From: DAOPYU01 sp942493245
Lineage (GTDB): Bacteria; Sumerlaeota; Sumerlaeia; UBA8349
Assembly: GCA_942493245.1 (NCBI GenBank)
Contig: OW818685.1
Coordinates: 5,146,001 to 5,210,000 of the forward strand
DNA: 64,000 nt
Reading direction: 5' to 3'
Numbering within the stretch: position 1 is the first letter of the stretch; the number at the start of each line of letters is the position of its first letter. Positions 8,461 through 16,657 of this stretch are shown piece by piece. The notes beneath the pieces were generated by a model. It was not told the origin of the DNA. It ran no database searches and saw only the letters and a list, made by a program, of their open reading frames with translations. The position numbers were made by a program, and so were the translations under genes.

Positions 8461-10026
8461 ATGACCCCCGATCTCGAAGACTTCTGGGCCTACCGTGACG
8501 ACCTGGCCCGACGGTTCGACGCATTGCGGATCGCCGAGGGGACCAGTCCGGGCGCGGTGAACGGTCAAACACGCCCCGACGAACGCCTGGCCCAGTGCAT
8601 CTGGTTTGACTCCCTTTTTGTCCACGACACCCTCCGCACCGATTCCGGCAAGACGCTCGATATTGTCCAGCCGGGCCGCTGGAACCTCGAAGAAGGCCCC
8701 GACTTTCGCGACGCCAAAGTCCGCATCGGGGGCGAACTGCTCCAGGGAGACGTCGAGGTCCACCTGGCCGCCGACGGCTGGCGCCAGCACCGCCACCACC
8801 TCAACGCGCAGTACAACGCGGTGGTGCTCCACGTGTACCTCTGGCGCATGCCCGACCCTCCCCGCGTCGAAACGGCTCAGGGCAAGACCCTCGAGGCGTT
8901 CTGCATGGAGCCGGTTCTGTTTCCCGACCTCGAAGCGATCCGTCAGACCGTGCGCGTGGAGGATTATCCCTACCAGACCCCGTCGGCGCAGGGGCGCTGC
9001 CAGCCGATTCTCTGTTCGCTCGACGCCGGGTATGTCGGCGGCTTGCTGGACGCCGCCGGGCGCGAGCGGATGGAAACCAAGGTGCGGCGCTTTAACGACC
9101 AGGCCCAGGGCGCCTCGCTCGATCAGGTGTTCTATCAGGCGCTCATGACCGCGATGGGGCACAAGTCGAGCAAGAGCCTCTTCTTTCTGCTGAGCAAGCG
9201 CGCGCCGCTCGCGGAACTGACCGATTACCTGAACGATGTGCTCCCCCACGGCGGAGCGGGGGACGATCTCGATCGGTTGGCGCGCGCCCGCCGGTTCTTC
9301 CAGTCGGTTCTGTTCCACGTGGCGCAGCTGATTCCGGCGCAACAGACCGTCTTCGACGACGAAACCCGCGCCTATGTGGAGAGGTTGCGCGGCGTGTGGG
9401 GCGGCTTCGCGCGCTATTTTTCCGACCGGCTGATCCCGCCCACGCACCGCTGGACGCTGGGGGCACGCCCGGTGAATTTCGCCCACCGGCGGCTGGGCGG
9501 AGTGGCCCATCTGCTGGCGCGGTGGTTCCTCGGGCCGGGCGCGGCGGAACGGTTCGCCGAAAAGGTGCGCCGCTACGACCCGGACGCCTCGCGCCGGGTG
9601 AAATTGCGTTGGATTCGGGAAGAATTGATCCAGGCGTTTGTCGTCGAGGACGAGAGCGACTTCTGGACGTGGCGGTTCAATTTTCAGGCGAAGCGTTCGT
9701 CCCGCGCCTTGAAACTGATCGGCGAGGACCGCGCCGCGTCCATCGTTTTCAACGCCCTGCTGCCCCTCCTCGTGGCCCATGCCCGCCACCGGGGCGACGC
9801 GGCGCTCGAACGCCGCGCGTGGGACTTGTTCCATCATTTTCCCGCCCTCGAAAGCAACACCATCGTGCGCCACATGCAGGCGCGGCTGTTCGGCCCGTCC
9901 GAGCGCGGCAAGGACCTGCTCAACAGCGAAGCGCGCCAGCAGGGGCTGTTCCAGATCTTCGCCGCCTGTTGCAACCACAACGAAACGGGATGCGAGGACT
10001 GTTACTACCAGCAGGCGTCGGCGTGA
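8461..10026 (+). CDS. DUF2851 family protein
   Basis: 521 residues, usual for DUF2851. The diagnostic N-terminal block is present: GRWNLEEGPDFRDAKVRIGG near 77-96, followed by GDVEVHLAADGWRQHRHHLN and YNAVVLHVYL. The C terminus carries CCNHNETGCEDCYY, a probable metal-binding cysteine cluster. The fold and chemistry of DUF2851 are unknown to me; the acidic/His motifs hint at a nuclease- or hydrolase-like site (inference). It follows bactofilin by 79 nt on the same strand with GAGGAAG before ATG. Confidence 0.75.
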   Translation: MTPDLEDFWAYRDDLARRFDALRIAEGTSPGAVNGQTRPDERLAQCIWFDSLFVHDTLRTDSGKTLDIVQPGRWNLEEGPDFRDAKVRIGGELLQGDVEVHLAADGWRQHRHHLNAQYNAVVLHVYLWRMPDPPRVETAQGKTLEAFCMEPVLFPDLEAIRQTVRVEDYPYQTPSAQGRCQPILCSLDAGYVGGLLDAAGRERMETKVRRFNDQAQGASLDQVFYQALMTAMGHKSSKSLFFLLSKRAPLAELTDYLNDVLPHGGAGDDLDRLARARRFFQSVLFHVAQLIPAQQTVFDDETRAYVERLRGVWGGFARYFSDRLIPPTHRWTLGARPVNFAHRRLGGVAHLLARWFLGPGAAERFAEKVRRYDPDASRRVKLRWIREELIQAFVVEDESDFWTWRFNFQAKRSSRALKLIGEDRAASIVFNALLPLLVAHARHRGDAALERRAWDLFHHFPALESNTIVRHMQARLFGPSERGKDLLNSEARQQGLFQIFAACCNHNETGCEDCYYQQASA

Positions 10027-10229
10027 GCACGCCTGATCCCGCCGGGACCGCCAATCTCCCGATTGACGTGAATCTTGTGAAGCGATGCAGAGGAAGGACA
10101 CACAAGACTCAGGATCTTGTGGGAGAAAAAAGGACCGTCTTGATCCGTGTTCCCTGGGGGTGAGGTTTTGTTTCGCGCCGTAATCCTTTGGCCATTCTCT
10201 GTTCGGGGTTTTCCGGGCCCAAATCTTTT

Positions 10230-10302
10230 GTAGGGGCGGGTTTCAAACCCGCCCGGCAGGCGCTCCGGATTGGAAAGGGCGGGTTTGAAACCCGCCCCTA
10301 CC
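10230..10302. repeat. Paired REP-like palindromes (GGGCGGGTTT family)
   Basis: Two copies of a 21-bp palindrome of the form GGGCGGGTTT-C/G-AAACCCGCCC (10234-10254 and 10277-10297) face each other across a 22-nt spacer, each flanked by TAG on its outer side. A third copy is at 13087-13114. It fills most of the 10027-10423 gap, which has no gene. Confidence 0.8.
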
Positions 10303-10365
10303 GATTCTTTTCTCTGGTCGGGAACCCCTTTCGGGGGAACGACAAGGGACAAAATGTTTACTTCG

Positions 10366-10394
10366 CGCCAATCAGGAGATTGGCGGTCCCAGGG
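10366..10394. repeat. Short palindrome (CGCCAATC AGGA GATTGGCG family)
   Basis: An 8-bp stem with AGGA loop at 10366-10385 followed by a conserved tail (GTCCCAGGGAA). The same stem and loop recur at 15291-15310 with a similar tail. A degraded relative lies near 10050-10070. Confidence 0.7.
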
Positions 10395-10423
10395 AACCAC
10401 AGAAAAGAAGACAAGGACGAAAC

Positions 10424-11713
10424 ATGGAATACTTCCACGAAGGATCGCCGGACACCATCCTCAACGAAACGCGCGCGGGCGAACTGCTCGACTCGCTGCT
10501 CGACCGCGCAGGGACGCTCCGGCGCGTTCTGCTTATCCCGCCCGATTTCACGCGCTTCCACTCGTGGGCCGGAACGCTCACCGCCCTGCTCTACGAACGC
10601 CTGAAAGGGCGCGCCCACGTCGAGATCCTCCCCGCGCTCGGGACGCATTTCCCCATGATCTCCCCCGAACTCGACGCGATGTTCCCCGGCATTCCGCACG
10701 ATTGCTTCCGCGAACACAACTGGCGTTCCGATCTCACTCACCTGGGCGAAGCGCCGCCGGAGTTCATCGAAGCAATCTCGGGCGGGCAATTGCGGTACCC
10801 CATCCGGTTCGAAATCAACCGCCTCCTCACCGAGGGGCGATGGGACCGCATCTTCTCTATCGGCCAGCTGGTGCCGCACGAGGTGATCGGCATCGCCAAC
10901 CACAACAAGAACATCTACGTGGGGGTGGGGGGGCAGGACACGATCAACAAGACGCACTACCTGGGCGCGGTCTGCAACATGGAGCGCGTGCTGGGGCGCG
11001 AGAAATCGCCCGTGCGCGACGTGTTCAATTACGCCGACGCGCATTGCGGGCACAATCTGCCGGTGACTTACCTCCTGACGGTCCGCGCCCGCGACGCCGC
11101 CACCGGGCGTCTGGTCACGCGCGGCCTGTTCGCGGGCGAGGGGGACGATGCCTGTTTCCTGCGCGGGGCGAAACTCTGCCAGCAGGTCAACCTCGACCTG
11201 CTCGAAGCGCCGCTGCGCAAGGTGGTGGTCTCTCTCGACCCGAGCGAGTTCAAGTCCACCTGGCTGGGCAACAAGGCCATCTACCGCACCCGCATGGCAA
11301 TGGCCGACGGCGGAGAACTCATCATCCTGGCGCCGGGGGTGCGCGAGTTCGGCGAAGACCCTGAGATTGACCGCCTGGTCCGCAAGTACGGCTACCGCGG
11401 CACCCCCCACACTCTGCGCCAGGTGGCCGAAAACCCCGAACTGGCCGCCAACCTCTCCGCCGCCGCCCACCTCATCCACGGCTCCTCCGAGGGCCGGTTC
11501 CGCGTCACCTACTGCCCCGGCGGCCTGACGCGCGAGGAGGTCGAAAGCGTGGGATTCGCGTATGGGGATCTGACCGGAAAACTCGCGGCCTTTAAACCCG
11601 AAAAACTCAGGGACGGTTTCAATACCTTGCCGAACGGCGAGGAAGTGTTCTATATTTCAAACCCCGCCCTCGGGCTTTGGGGGTTGAAGGAACAGTTTCA
11701 GGAAAAGATTTGA
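10424..11713 (+). CDS. LarA/DUF2088-family protein (lactate racemase-like)
   Basis: 429 residues, LarA length. The N-terminal domain has PPDFTRFHS near 39-47 (DxTR motif of LarA), then ALGTHFP, and the central HNKNIYVGVGGQDTINKTH motif near 160-178 corresponds to the cofactor/substrate region. LarA enzymes use a nickel-pincer nucleotide to racemise or epimerise 2-hydroxy acids; I see no larB, larC or larE nearby, and the lysine that binds the cofactor in LarA is not certain here. The substrate is therefore open. It is followed by an inverted repeat and the PPi-phosphofructokinase gene 66 nt on. Confidence 0.75.
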   Translation: MEYFHEGSPDTILNETRAGELLDSLLDRAGTLRRVLLIPPDFTRFHSWAGTLTALLYERLKGRAHVEILPALGTHFPMISPELDAMFPGIPHDCFREHNWRSDLTHLGEAPPEFIEAISGGQLRYPIRFEINRLLTEGRWDRIFSIGQLVPHEVIGIANHNKNIYVGVGGQDTINKTHYLGAVCNMERVLGREKSPVRDVFNYADAHCGHNLPVTYLLTVRARDAATGRLVTRGLFAGEGDDACFLRGAKLCQQVNLDLLEAPLRKVVVSLDPSEFKSTWLGNKAIYRTRMAMADGGELIILAPGVREFGEDPEIDRLVRKYGYRGTPHTLRQVAENPELAANLSAAAHLIHGSSEGRFRVTYCPGGLTREEVESVGFAYGDLTGKLAAFKPEKLRDGFNTLPNGEEVFYISNPALGLWGLKEQFQEKI

Positions 11714-11721
11714 TTCAATTC

Positions 11722-11759
11722 ATAGGACCGATCAGTCCTATTCGTCCGATCGGTCCTAT
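11722..11759. repeat. Inverted repeat between larA-like and pfp
   Basis: ATAGGACCGATC (11722-11733) and GATCGGTCCTAT (11748-11759) form a perfect 12-bp stem around a 14-nt loop that itself repeats TCCTAT. It is followed by TTTC and lies 9 nt after the larA-like stop and 20 nt before pfp ATG. It could terminate, stabilise the 3' end, or regulate pfp. Confidence 0.65.
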
Positions 11760-11779
11760 TTCAAAGGAGACGAAACACC

Positions 11780-13063
11780 ATGTCGAAAAACGTGCTCATC
11801 GCGCAATCGGGCGGGCCGTCGCCCGTCATCAACAACACGCTCCGGGGCATCATCGAAGGATGCCGCGCCTACCCCGACGTCTTCGGAACCCTCTACGGCG
11901 GGTGGCACGGAATCGAGGGCGTCCTCAAAGAAGAACTGATGGACCTCTCGGCGCAGAAGGAAGAGGAGATCCAACTGCTCGGCGTGACCCCCGCCGCCGG
12001 GTCCATCGGCACGTGCCGGTACAAGCTCAAACCGAAAAACACCGAAGACTTCCAGCGCTTCCTCGACGTCGTCAAGGCCCACGACATCGGGTACTTCTTC
12101 TACATCGGCGGGAACGACTCGATGGACACGGCCCACAAGGCCAGCGTCATCGCCCGTGAGGCGGGGCTGGACCTGATCGCGGTGGGCGGACCCAAAACCA
12201 TTGACAACGATGTGGGCGACTCCGAATTCCAGCTGATTGACCACACGCCGGGGTACGGCTCGACCGCGCGGTACTTCGCCCAGACGATCCGCAACCTCAA
12301 CGAGGAAAACTGCGGTTCCTCTCCCGCCGACCCGGTGCTGGTGGTTCAGGCGATGGGGCGCAAGATCGGTTTCATCCCCGCCGCCGCGCGCCTGGCCGAT
12401 CCCCAGCGCGAGATGCCGCTCCTCATCTTCATGACCGAGTCGAAACTCACGCTCGAACAGTTGGGCGAAAGCGTGCTCGATTACCTGAACCGCTTCGGGC
12501 GGTGCATCGTGGTGGTCAGCGAGGGGCTGGACGTCGGCGACATCGGCGCCGTGCGCGACAGCTTCGGCCACGTCGAGTTCGGCGCCTCCGAGTCGAGCGC
12601 GGCGCAGCTCGTCACCAACTACCTCAACACGCTCAAGTTCCCCGTGACCGGCAAGGCGCGCTACAACATCCCCGGCACCGAGCAGCGCCACTCGGCCATC
12701 TACGCCTCGACCGTGGACCTCGACGAGGCCTACAAGGTCGGCCTCAAGTGCGCCCAGATCGCCCGCGAGGACGGAAACGGGTGGATGGGGACGATTCTGC
12801 GCGAACCGGGCGACGCCTACAGCGTGCGCTACGACAAGGCCCCGCTCGAAAAGGTGGCCAACTCCGAGCGGTTCTTCCCCGAGCGCTGGATCGCCCCGAG
12901 CCGCACCGACGTGACGGACGACTTCCTCCGTTACGCCCAACCCCTCATCGGCGAGCATTGGCCCACCATCCCCCTGGTGGGCGGCCTCCAGCGCTTCACC
13001 CGTTTCGAGAAACGTTTCGCGGACCAAAAACTGCCCGCCTATGTTCTCCAAGGGTATCGGTGA
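11780..13063 (+). CDS. pfp: PPi-dependent 6-phosphofructokinase
   Basis: 427 residues. It phosphorylates fructose-6-phosphate, reversibly when the donor is pyrophosphate. The donor site reads GGNDS at 110-114 and PKTIDND at 138-144. ATP enzymes have Gly in place of the Asp of GGNDS and of the Lys of PKTIDND, so this is the PPi-type pattern. Start ATG 11780 follows AAAGGAGA. This implies PPi-linked glycolysis or gluconeogenesis in the cytoplasm. Same strand as the larA-like gene but separated by an inverted repeat. Confidence 0.85.
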   Translation: MSKNVLIAQSGGPSPVINNTLRGIIEGCRAYPDVFGTLYGGWHGIEGVLKEELMDLSAQKEEEIQLLGVTPAAGSIGTCRYKLKPKNTEDFQRFLDVVKAHDIGYFFYIGGNDSMDTAHKASVIAREAGLDLIAVGGPKTIDNDVGDSEFQLIDHTPGYGSTARYFAQTIRNLNEENCGSSPADPVLVVQAMGRKIGFIPAAARLADPQREMPLLIFMTESKLTLEQLGESVLDYLNRFGRCIVVVSEGLDVGDIGAVRDSFGHVEFGASESSAAQLVTNYLNTLKFPVTGKARYNIPGTEQRHSAIYASTVDLDEAYKVGLKCAQIAREDGNGWMGTILREPGDAYSVRYDKAPLEKVANSERFFPERWIAPSRTDVTDDFLRYAQPLIGEHWPTIPLVGGLQRFTRFEKRFADQKLPAYVLQGYR

Positions 13064-13086
13064 GAGATCGGTTGAAAAAATGTTCC

Positions 13087-13114
13087 GTAGGGGCGGGTTT
13101 CAAACCCGCCCCGG
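13087..13114. repeat. REP-like palindrome (GGGCGGGTTT family)
   Basis: A single copy of the palindrome also seen at 10230-10302, 24 nt after the pfp stop. It may stabilise or end the transcript. Confidence 0.75.
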
Positions 13115-13165
13115 CACAAATTTATTCCGGTTCCCCATCAAACCGACTACAGGAGAGTGTCCATC

Positions 13166-13891
13166 ATGGATCCCTGCCGGAGAATCACACGGATCGGCCT
13201 TGGGCTGGCGTATCTTACGGGTGTTCTATTTCTCACCAACTGTACAAATTTGGTGCAATCTGCCGTTGGTGTTATGATGTCTACCGAGAAACTCACCGAA
13301 TACCGACGCAGTTTTGAGCCCCACCTGCCAGACACCCCTTATCTCATGGAAAATTGTACATTCAAAGGCACGCGAGAAATTGCATCCAGAGAATATCTTC
13401 AATATGATGCGAAGGACTTGGCCTACTGGGACCGAGGGACCAGGCAGATTTCGTACTGTCTTCCAAAACAAGACAAGGGGTTCGCTCTCGTCTATACGAC
13501 CGAAAAGACCAAAATCTCTGATCTCGACCAATCGGGTATCCTGGCCGGACTGATCTTCTGCTATATTGATCAGCCCGAGATTCCGAAACGGATTTTGGAC
13601 GACGTGAAAGACAGAAAGGATCCGGAATACCAGTCCGTTTTGTGTGTTCGTGCAACCCTGTCAGGGAAAGATACGCGGATCACCCTCCTGACAAGGGACG
13701 GTTCAGAGTGGATCGAGTCCGGACCTTACCTTGTCGAGCAACCCATCCATGAAGAGAATCCCTGGTGGATCAAAGCGTGGACAAAAGTGTCGGCTGTCGG
13801 ATATGTTATTACGGTACCGATGAAACCGGTCATGGTGGTCGCTTTTGCCCCTTATGGTCTCTTTCTTGTTGTGACCGGAAATATACCGTAG
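13166..13891 (+). CDS. Predicted lipoprotein of unknown function
   Basis: 241 residues. A lipobox (VLFLTNC) follows an N-terminal hydrophobic stretch, so lipidation at the Cys near residue 26 is predicted. A second hydrophobic segment near the C terminus (VGYVITVPMKPVMVVAFAPYGLFLVV) could be a membrane anchor. No family recognised. ATG 13166 is favoured over GTG 13157 because AGGAGAG ends 8 nt before it. Base composition is lower in GC than its neighbours, hinting at later acquisition. Confidence 0.55.
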   Translation: MDPCRRITRIGLGLAYLTGVLFLTNCTNLVQSAVGVMMSTEKLTEYRRSFEPHLPDTPYLMENCTFKGTREIASREYLQYDAKDLAYWDRGTRQISYCLPKQDKGFALVYTTEKTKISDLDQSGILAGLIFCYIDQPEIPKRILDDVKDRKDPEYQSVLCVRATLSGKDTRITLLTRDGSEWIESGPYLVEQPIHEENPWWIKAWTKVSAVGYVITVPMKPVMVVAFAPYGLFLVVTGNIP

Positions 13892-14036
13892 AAATTGAAA
13901 CCAAGAAACAGCGGACATCTGTCCCCCCTATTGGAAGATATCGAAACAGAGTTTTGTTTGTTGATCCTGTAAATCCTATCCAGTTTTTATCGACGAGACG
14001 TGAAACGATGATTCGAACGAAAAGGAAGTCCCAACA

Positions 14037-15176
14037 ATGACCCGCCGGGAGCGGCTGAGGGCTTCGATCGAGGGGCGGGGGGTGGACCGGCCGCCCGTGT
14101 GTTTCTATGAGATCAATGGCTACGACGAAAAGCCCGACGACCCCGATCCGCTGAACATCTACTCGCACCCCTCCTGGAAACCAGCGCTGGACCTGGCGCG
14201 GGAGAAAACCGACCGCATCGTGATGCGACCGATGCCGTGGAAGAACGGCGCGACCGACCCGGTGGCCGCGCTCCGGCGCGAGACGCGCGAGTGGGTCGAG
14301 GGCAGCCTGTTCGTGACCGAGACCGTGGAAGGGGCGGGGCGGTCGTTCACGCGCCGCGCCCGGCGCGACCCCGATGTGAACACCGCGTGGGTGCTGGACC
14401 CTTACCTGAAAGACGCCGACGACCTGCGGACGTGGCTGGCCCTGATGCCCCCGGCCGGACCGCCGGAAGGCGAACCCGATGTCGAGTCCATCCTGAGGGT
14501 CGAGCGCGACCTGGGCGAAACGGGGATCGTGATGCTGAACGTCGGGGACCCGCTTTACTGGGCCGCGAAGCTGTTCGACATGGCGACCTTCACCCTGGTG
14601 GCGACGCTGGAGCCGGAATTGTTCCACGCGGCGCTCGAGTGGCGCCTGCAAACCCTGCTGCCGCAGGTCGAGGCGGTGGCGAGCGCCCTGCCCGGACGGC
14701 TCTGGCGCATTGTGGGGCCGGAGTACGCCTCGCCGCCGTACCTCGCGCCCCGCCTGTTCCGCGAATACGTGACGCGCTACGACACGCCGATCGTCGAGGC
14801 GATCCAGAAGCGCGGCGGGTTTGCGCGCATCCACTCGCACGGGCGGCTCCGCTCGATCCTGGACGACATCGCCGCCACGGGATGCGCCGGCCTGGACCCG
14901 ATCGAGCCGCCGCCGCAGGGGGACGTGGAACTGGCCTGGGTGCGCGAACGGCATGGTCGGCAGATGACGCTCTTCGGCAATCTGGAGGCGAGCGACTTGG
15001 AGAATCTCGAAACGCCGCTGTTCCGGGAGAAGATCGCCGCCGCCCTGCGCGAAGGCACGGCGGGCGAAGGGCGGGGGTTCGTGTTGCAACCCTCCGCCTG
15101 CCCCTATGGCCGCGTGCTGTCCGACCAGGCGCTGCGCAACTACGAGGCGATGGTGGAGATTGTGGAACGGGTTTGA
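14037..15176 (+). CDS. Uroporphyrinogen decarboxylase-like methyltransferase
   Basis: 379 residues with the URO-D/MtaA TIM-barrel pattern: N-terminal TRRERLRASIEGRGVDRPPV, a central ARIHSHGRL segment with candidate metal-binding His residues, and C-terminal GFVLQPSACPYGRVLS. Many such proteins are not haem enzymes but methyltransferases for corrinoid proteins. The lack of hem genes here and a DUF1638 gene elsewhere in the window favour a methyltransferase role (inference). ATG 14037 follows AAGGAAG. The 13892-14036 gap contains only fragments of the CAGGAT-type repeat. Confidence 0.7.
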   Translation: MTRRERLRASIEGRGVDRPPVCFYEINGYDEKPDDPDPLNIYSHPSWKPALDLAREKTDRIVMRPMPWKNGATDPVAALRRETREWVEGSLFVTETVEGAGRSFTRRARRDPDVNTAWVLDPYLKDADDLRTWLALMPPAGPPEGEPDVESILRVERDLGETGIVMLNVGDPLYWAAKLFDMATFTLVATLEPELFHAALEWRLQTLLPQVEAVASALPGRLWRIVGPEYASPPYLAPRLFREYVTRYDTPIVEAIQKRGGFARIHSHGRLRSILDDIAATGCAGLDPIEPPPQGDVELAWVRERHGRQMTLFGNLEASDLENLETPLFREKIAAALREGTAGEGRGFVLQPSACPYGRVLSDQALRNYEAMVEIVERV

Positions 15177-15290
15177 ATGACGAATGATCCTGAATACCGC
15201 AGTTGAGGACAGAAAACGAGTCTTTTGTTCTTCTGTTATGGGGCGAAAATTGTTTTGGCCCCCTCTCCTTCCGGGTGAACTTTTCTTACA

Positions 15291-15310
15291 CGCCAATCAG
15301 GAGATTGGCG
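15291..15310. repeat. Short palindrome (CGCCAATC family), second copy
   Basis: CGCCAATC (15291-15298), loop AGGA, GATTGGCG (15303-15310), followed by CTCCCGGGAA. It is the same element as at 10366-10394. Confidence 0.7.
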
Positions 15311-15330
15311 CTCCCGGGAACCGCTTTATT

Positions 15331-15396
15331 CAACCGCGAAAAGCGCGAAAGACACGAAAAATCTGTTTTTCGCGCTTTTCGCGTCTTTCGCGGTTG
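15331..15396. repeat. Inverted repeat with GCGAAA-type periodic arms
   Basis: The left arm (15331-15361) and right arm (15366-15396) are 31 nt each and nearly complementary with a 4-nt gap. Each arm is built of short periodic units such as GCGAAA and CGCGAAAG. Relatives at 43882-43938 and 48966-49032 share arms but differ in loop. Confidence 0.85.
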
Positions 15397-15441
15397 TTTC
15401 TTTTGTTGCGGTTTCGTTGCGCCAAGTATTTTGTTGTTTTC

Positions 15442-15470
15442 TTGACCTCTTCCGAATCGCCCCCTATGAT
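15442..15470 (+). promoter_or_regulatory. sigma70 promoter of bshA
   Basis: TTGACC (15442-15447), 17 nt, TATGAT (15465-15470). Transcription would begin near 15477, about 38 nt before the TTG start of bshA. Confidence 0.65.
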
Positions 15471-15514
15471 AAACGACATTGCAGGGGAGGGGCTGCGGAA
15501 AGGGGGGCGGTCTG

Positions 15515-16657
15515 TTGCGCATTGGTATCGTCTGCTATCCGACGTATGGCGGGTCCGGGGTGGCGGCCACGGAATTGGGGCGGCATCTGGCCGCCGCCGG
15601 GCATCAGGTTCACCTGATTTCCCATGAGCGGCCTTTCCGGGCGGTGGATTCGTTTCAGGAAAACCTCTATTTCCATCAGATCGCCTCGGTGCGCTACCCG
15701 GTGCTGCGCAGCGAGCTTTATACCCTGACCACGGCGGTGAAAATGGCCCGTCTGGTGGAGGATCAACGCCTCGATATTCTCCACTCGCACTACGCCGTGC
15801 CCCATGCGGTCAGCGCCATGCTGGCGCGCCAGCTGGCCCCGCTCAGCCGGGTCAAACTGGTCACGACACTCCACGGCACGGACATCACGCTGGTGGGGAG
15901 CAACCCGTCCCTGGCGCCGGTGGTGTGCCTGGGCCTGTCGCAGTCCGACGCCGTGGTGGCCGTTTCGCACTGGCTGGCCGAGGAAACGCGTCAGCGCTTC
16001 GGCCTCTGTACCACGTGCCAGGTGATCCACAATTTCGTGGATACGGAGGTGTTTCGTCCGCAGGAAAACCCCTGTTGCTGCGCGCGCGAGTGCCTGGCAA
16101 AACCGGGGGAGAAAATCGTGGTGCATGTGTCTAACTTCCGCCCGGTCAAGCGGGTGGGGGATGTGATTCGCGTTTTCAGCCGGATTGTGCGGGAGACGCC
16201 CGCGGTTCTGCTGATGGTGGGCGACGGCCCGGAGTACGACGGAGCGGTGCAACTGGCGCAGGAGCTGGGTATCGCGCAACAGGTGCGGTTCCTCGGGTTG
16301 CAGGACGACGTGCGCACGCTGCTCGGGTTCGCCGACTTGTTTCTGTTCCCCAGCGAGTACGAATCGTTTGGTCTGGCGGTGCTCGAGGCGATGGCCTGTG
16401 GGGTGCCGGTGGTGTGTTCGAATGGCGGAGGGCTTCCGGAAGTGATGGTGGACGGCGAGACGGGGTACCTGTGCGGGGTGGGACAGGTGGAAGAAATGGC
16501 CGCGCGAGCGATTGAGATTCTGAAAGATTCGGCCCGGGCGCACGCTCTGGGAGCGGCGGGCCGCGCCCGGGCCATCCAAAATTTCTCGCCCAAACAGGCG
16601 ATTGCGGCGCATGAGACGCTCTATCAGTCGTTGATGGCGGGGGAGCGCCCGTCATGA
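15515..16657 (+). CDS. bshA: N-acetyl-alpha-D-glucosaminyl L-malate synthase BshA
   Basis: 380 residues, the normal BshA length. It is a GT4 glycosyltransferase that joins UDP-GlcNAc and L-malate, the first step of bacillithiol synthesis. The N terminus IGIVCYPTYGGSGVAATELG is the BshA hallmark; the C-terminal FPSEYESFGLAVLEAMACG is the GT4 nucleotide-sugar site. The start is probably TTG 15515, placing that motif at residue 3, with AGGGGGG upstream; TTG 15479 is an alternative. No other bacillithiol gene is visible. The stop overlaps the next gene by 4 nt (ATGA). Confidence 0.85.
   Translation: MRIGIVCYPTYGGSGVAATELGRHLAAAGHQVHLISHERPFRAVDSFQENLYFHQIASVRYPVLRSELYTLTTAVKMARLVEDQRLDILHSHYAVPHAVSAMLARQLAPLSRVKLVTTLHGTDITLVGSNPSLAPVVCLGLSQSDAVVAVSHWLAEETRQRFGLCTTCQVIHNFVDTEVFRPQENPCCCARECLAKPGEKIVVHVSNFRPVKRVGDVIRVFSRIVRETPAVLLMVGDGPEYDGAVQLAQELGIAQQVRFLGLQDDVRTLLGFADLFLFPSEYESFGLAVLEAMACGVPVVCSNGGGLPEVMVDGETGYLCGVGQVEEMAARAIEILKDSARAHALGAAGRARAIQNFSPKQAIAAHETLYQSLMAGERPS

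Noticed and set aside
8290..10101. 603-codon minus-strand frame over the bactofilin end and DUF2851
   Set aside because: Antisense shadow of clearly recognised plus-strand genes.
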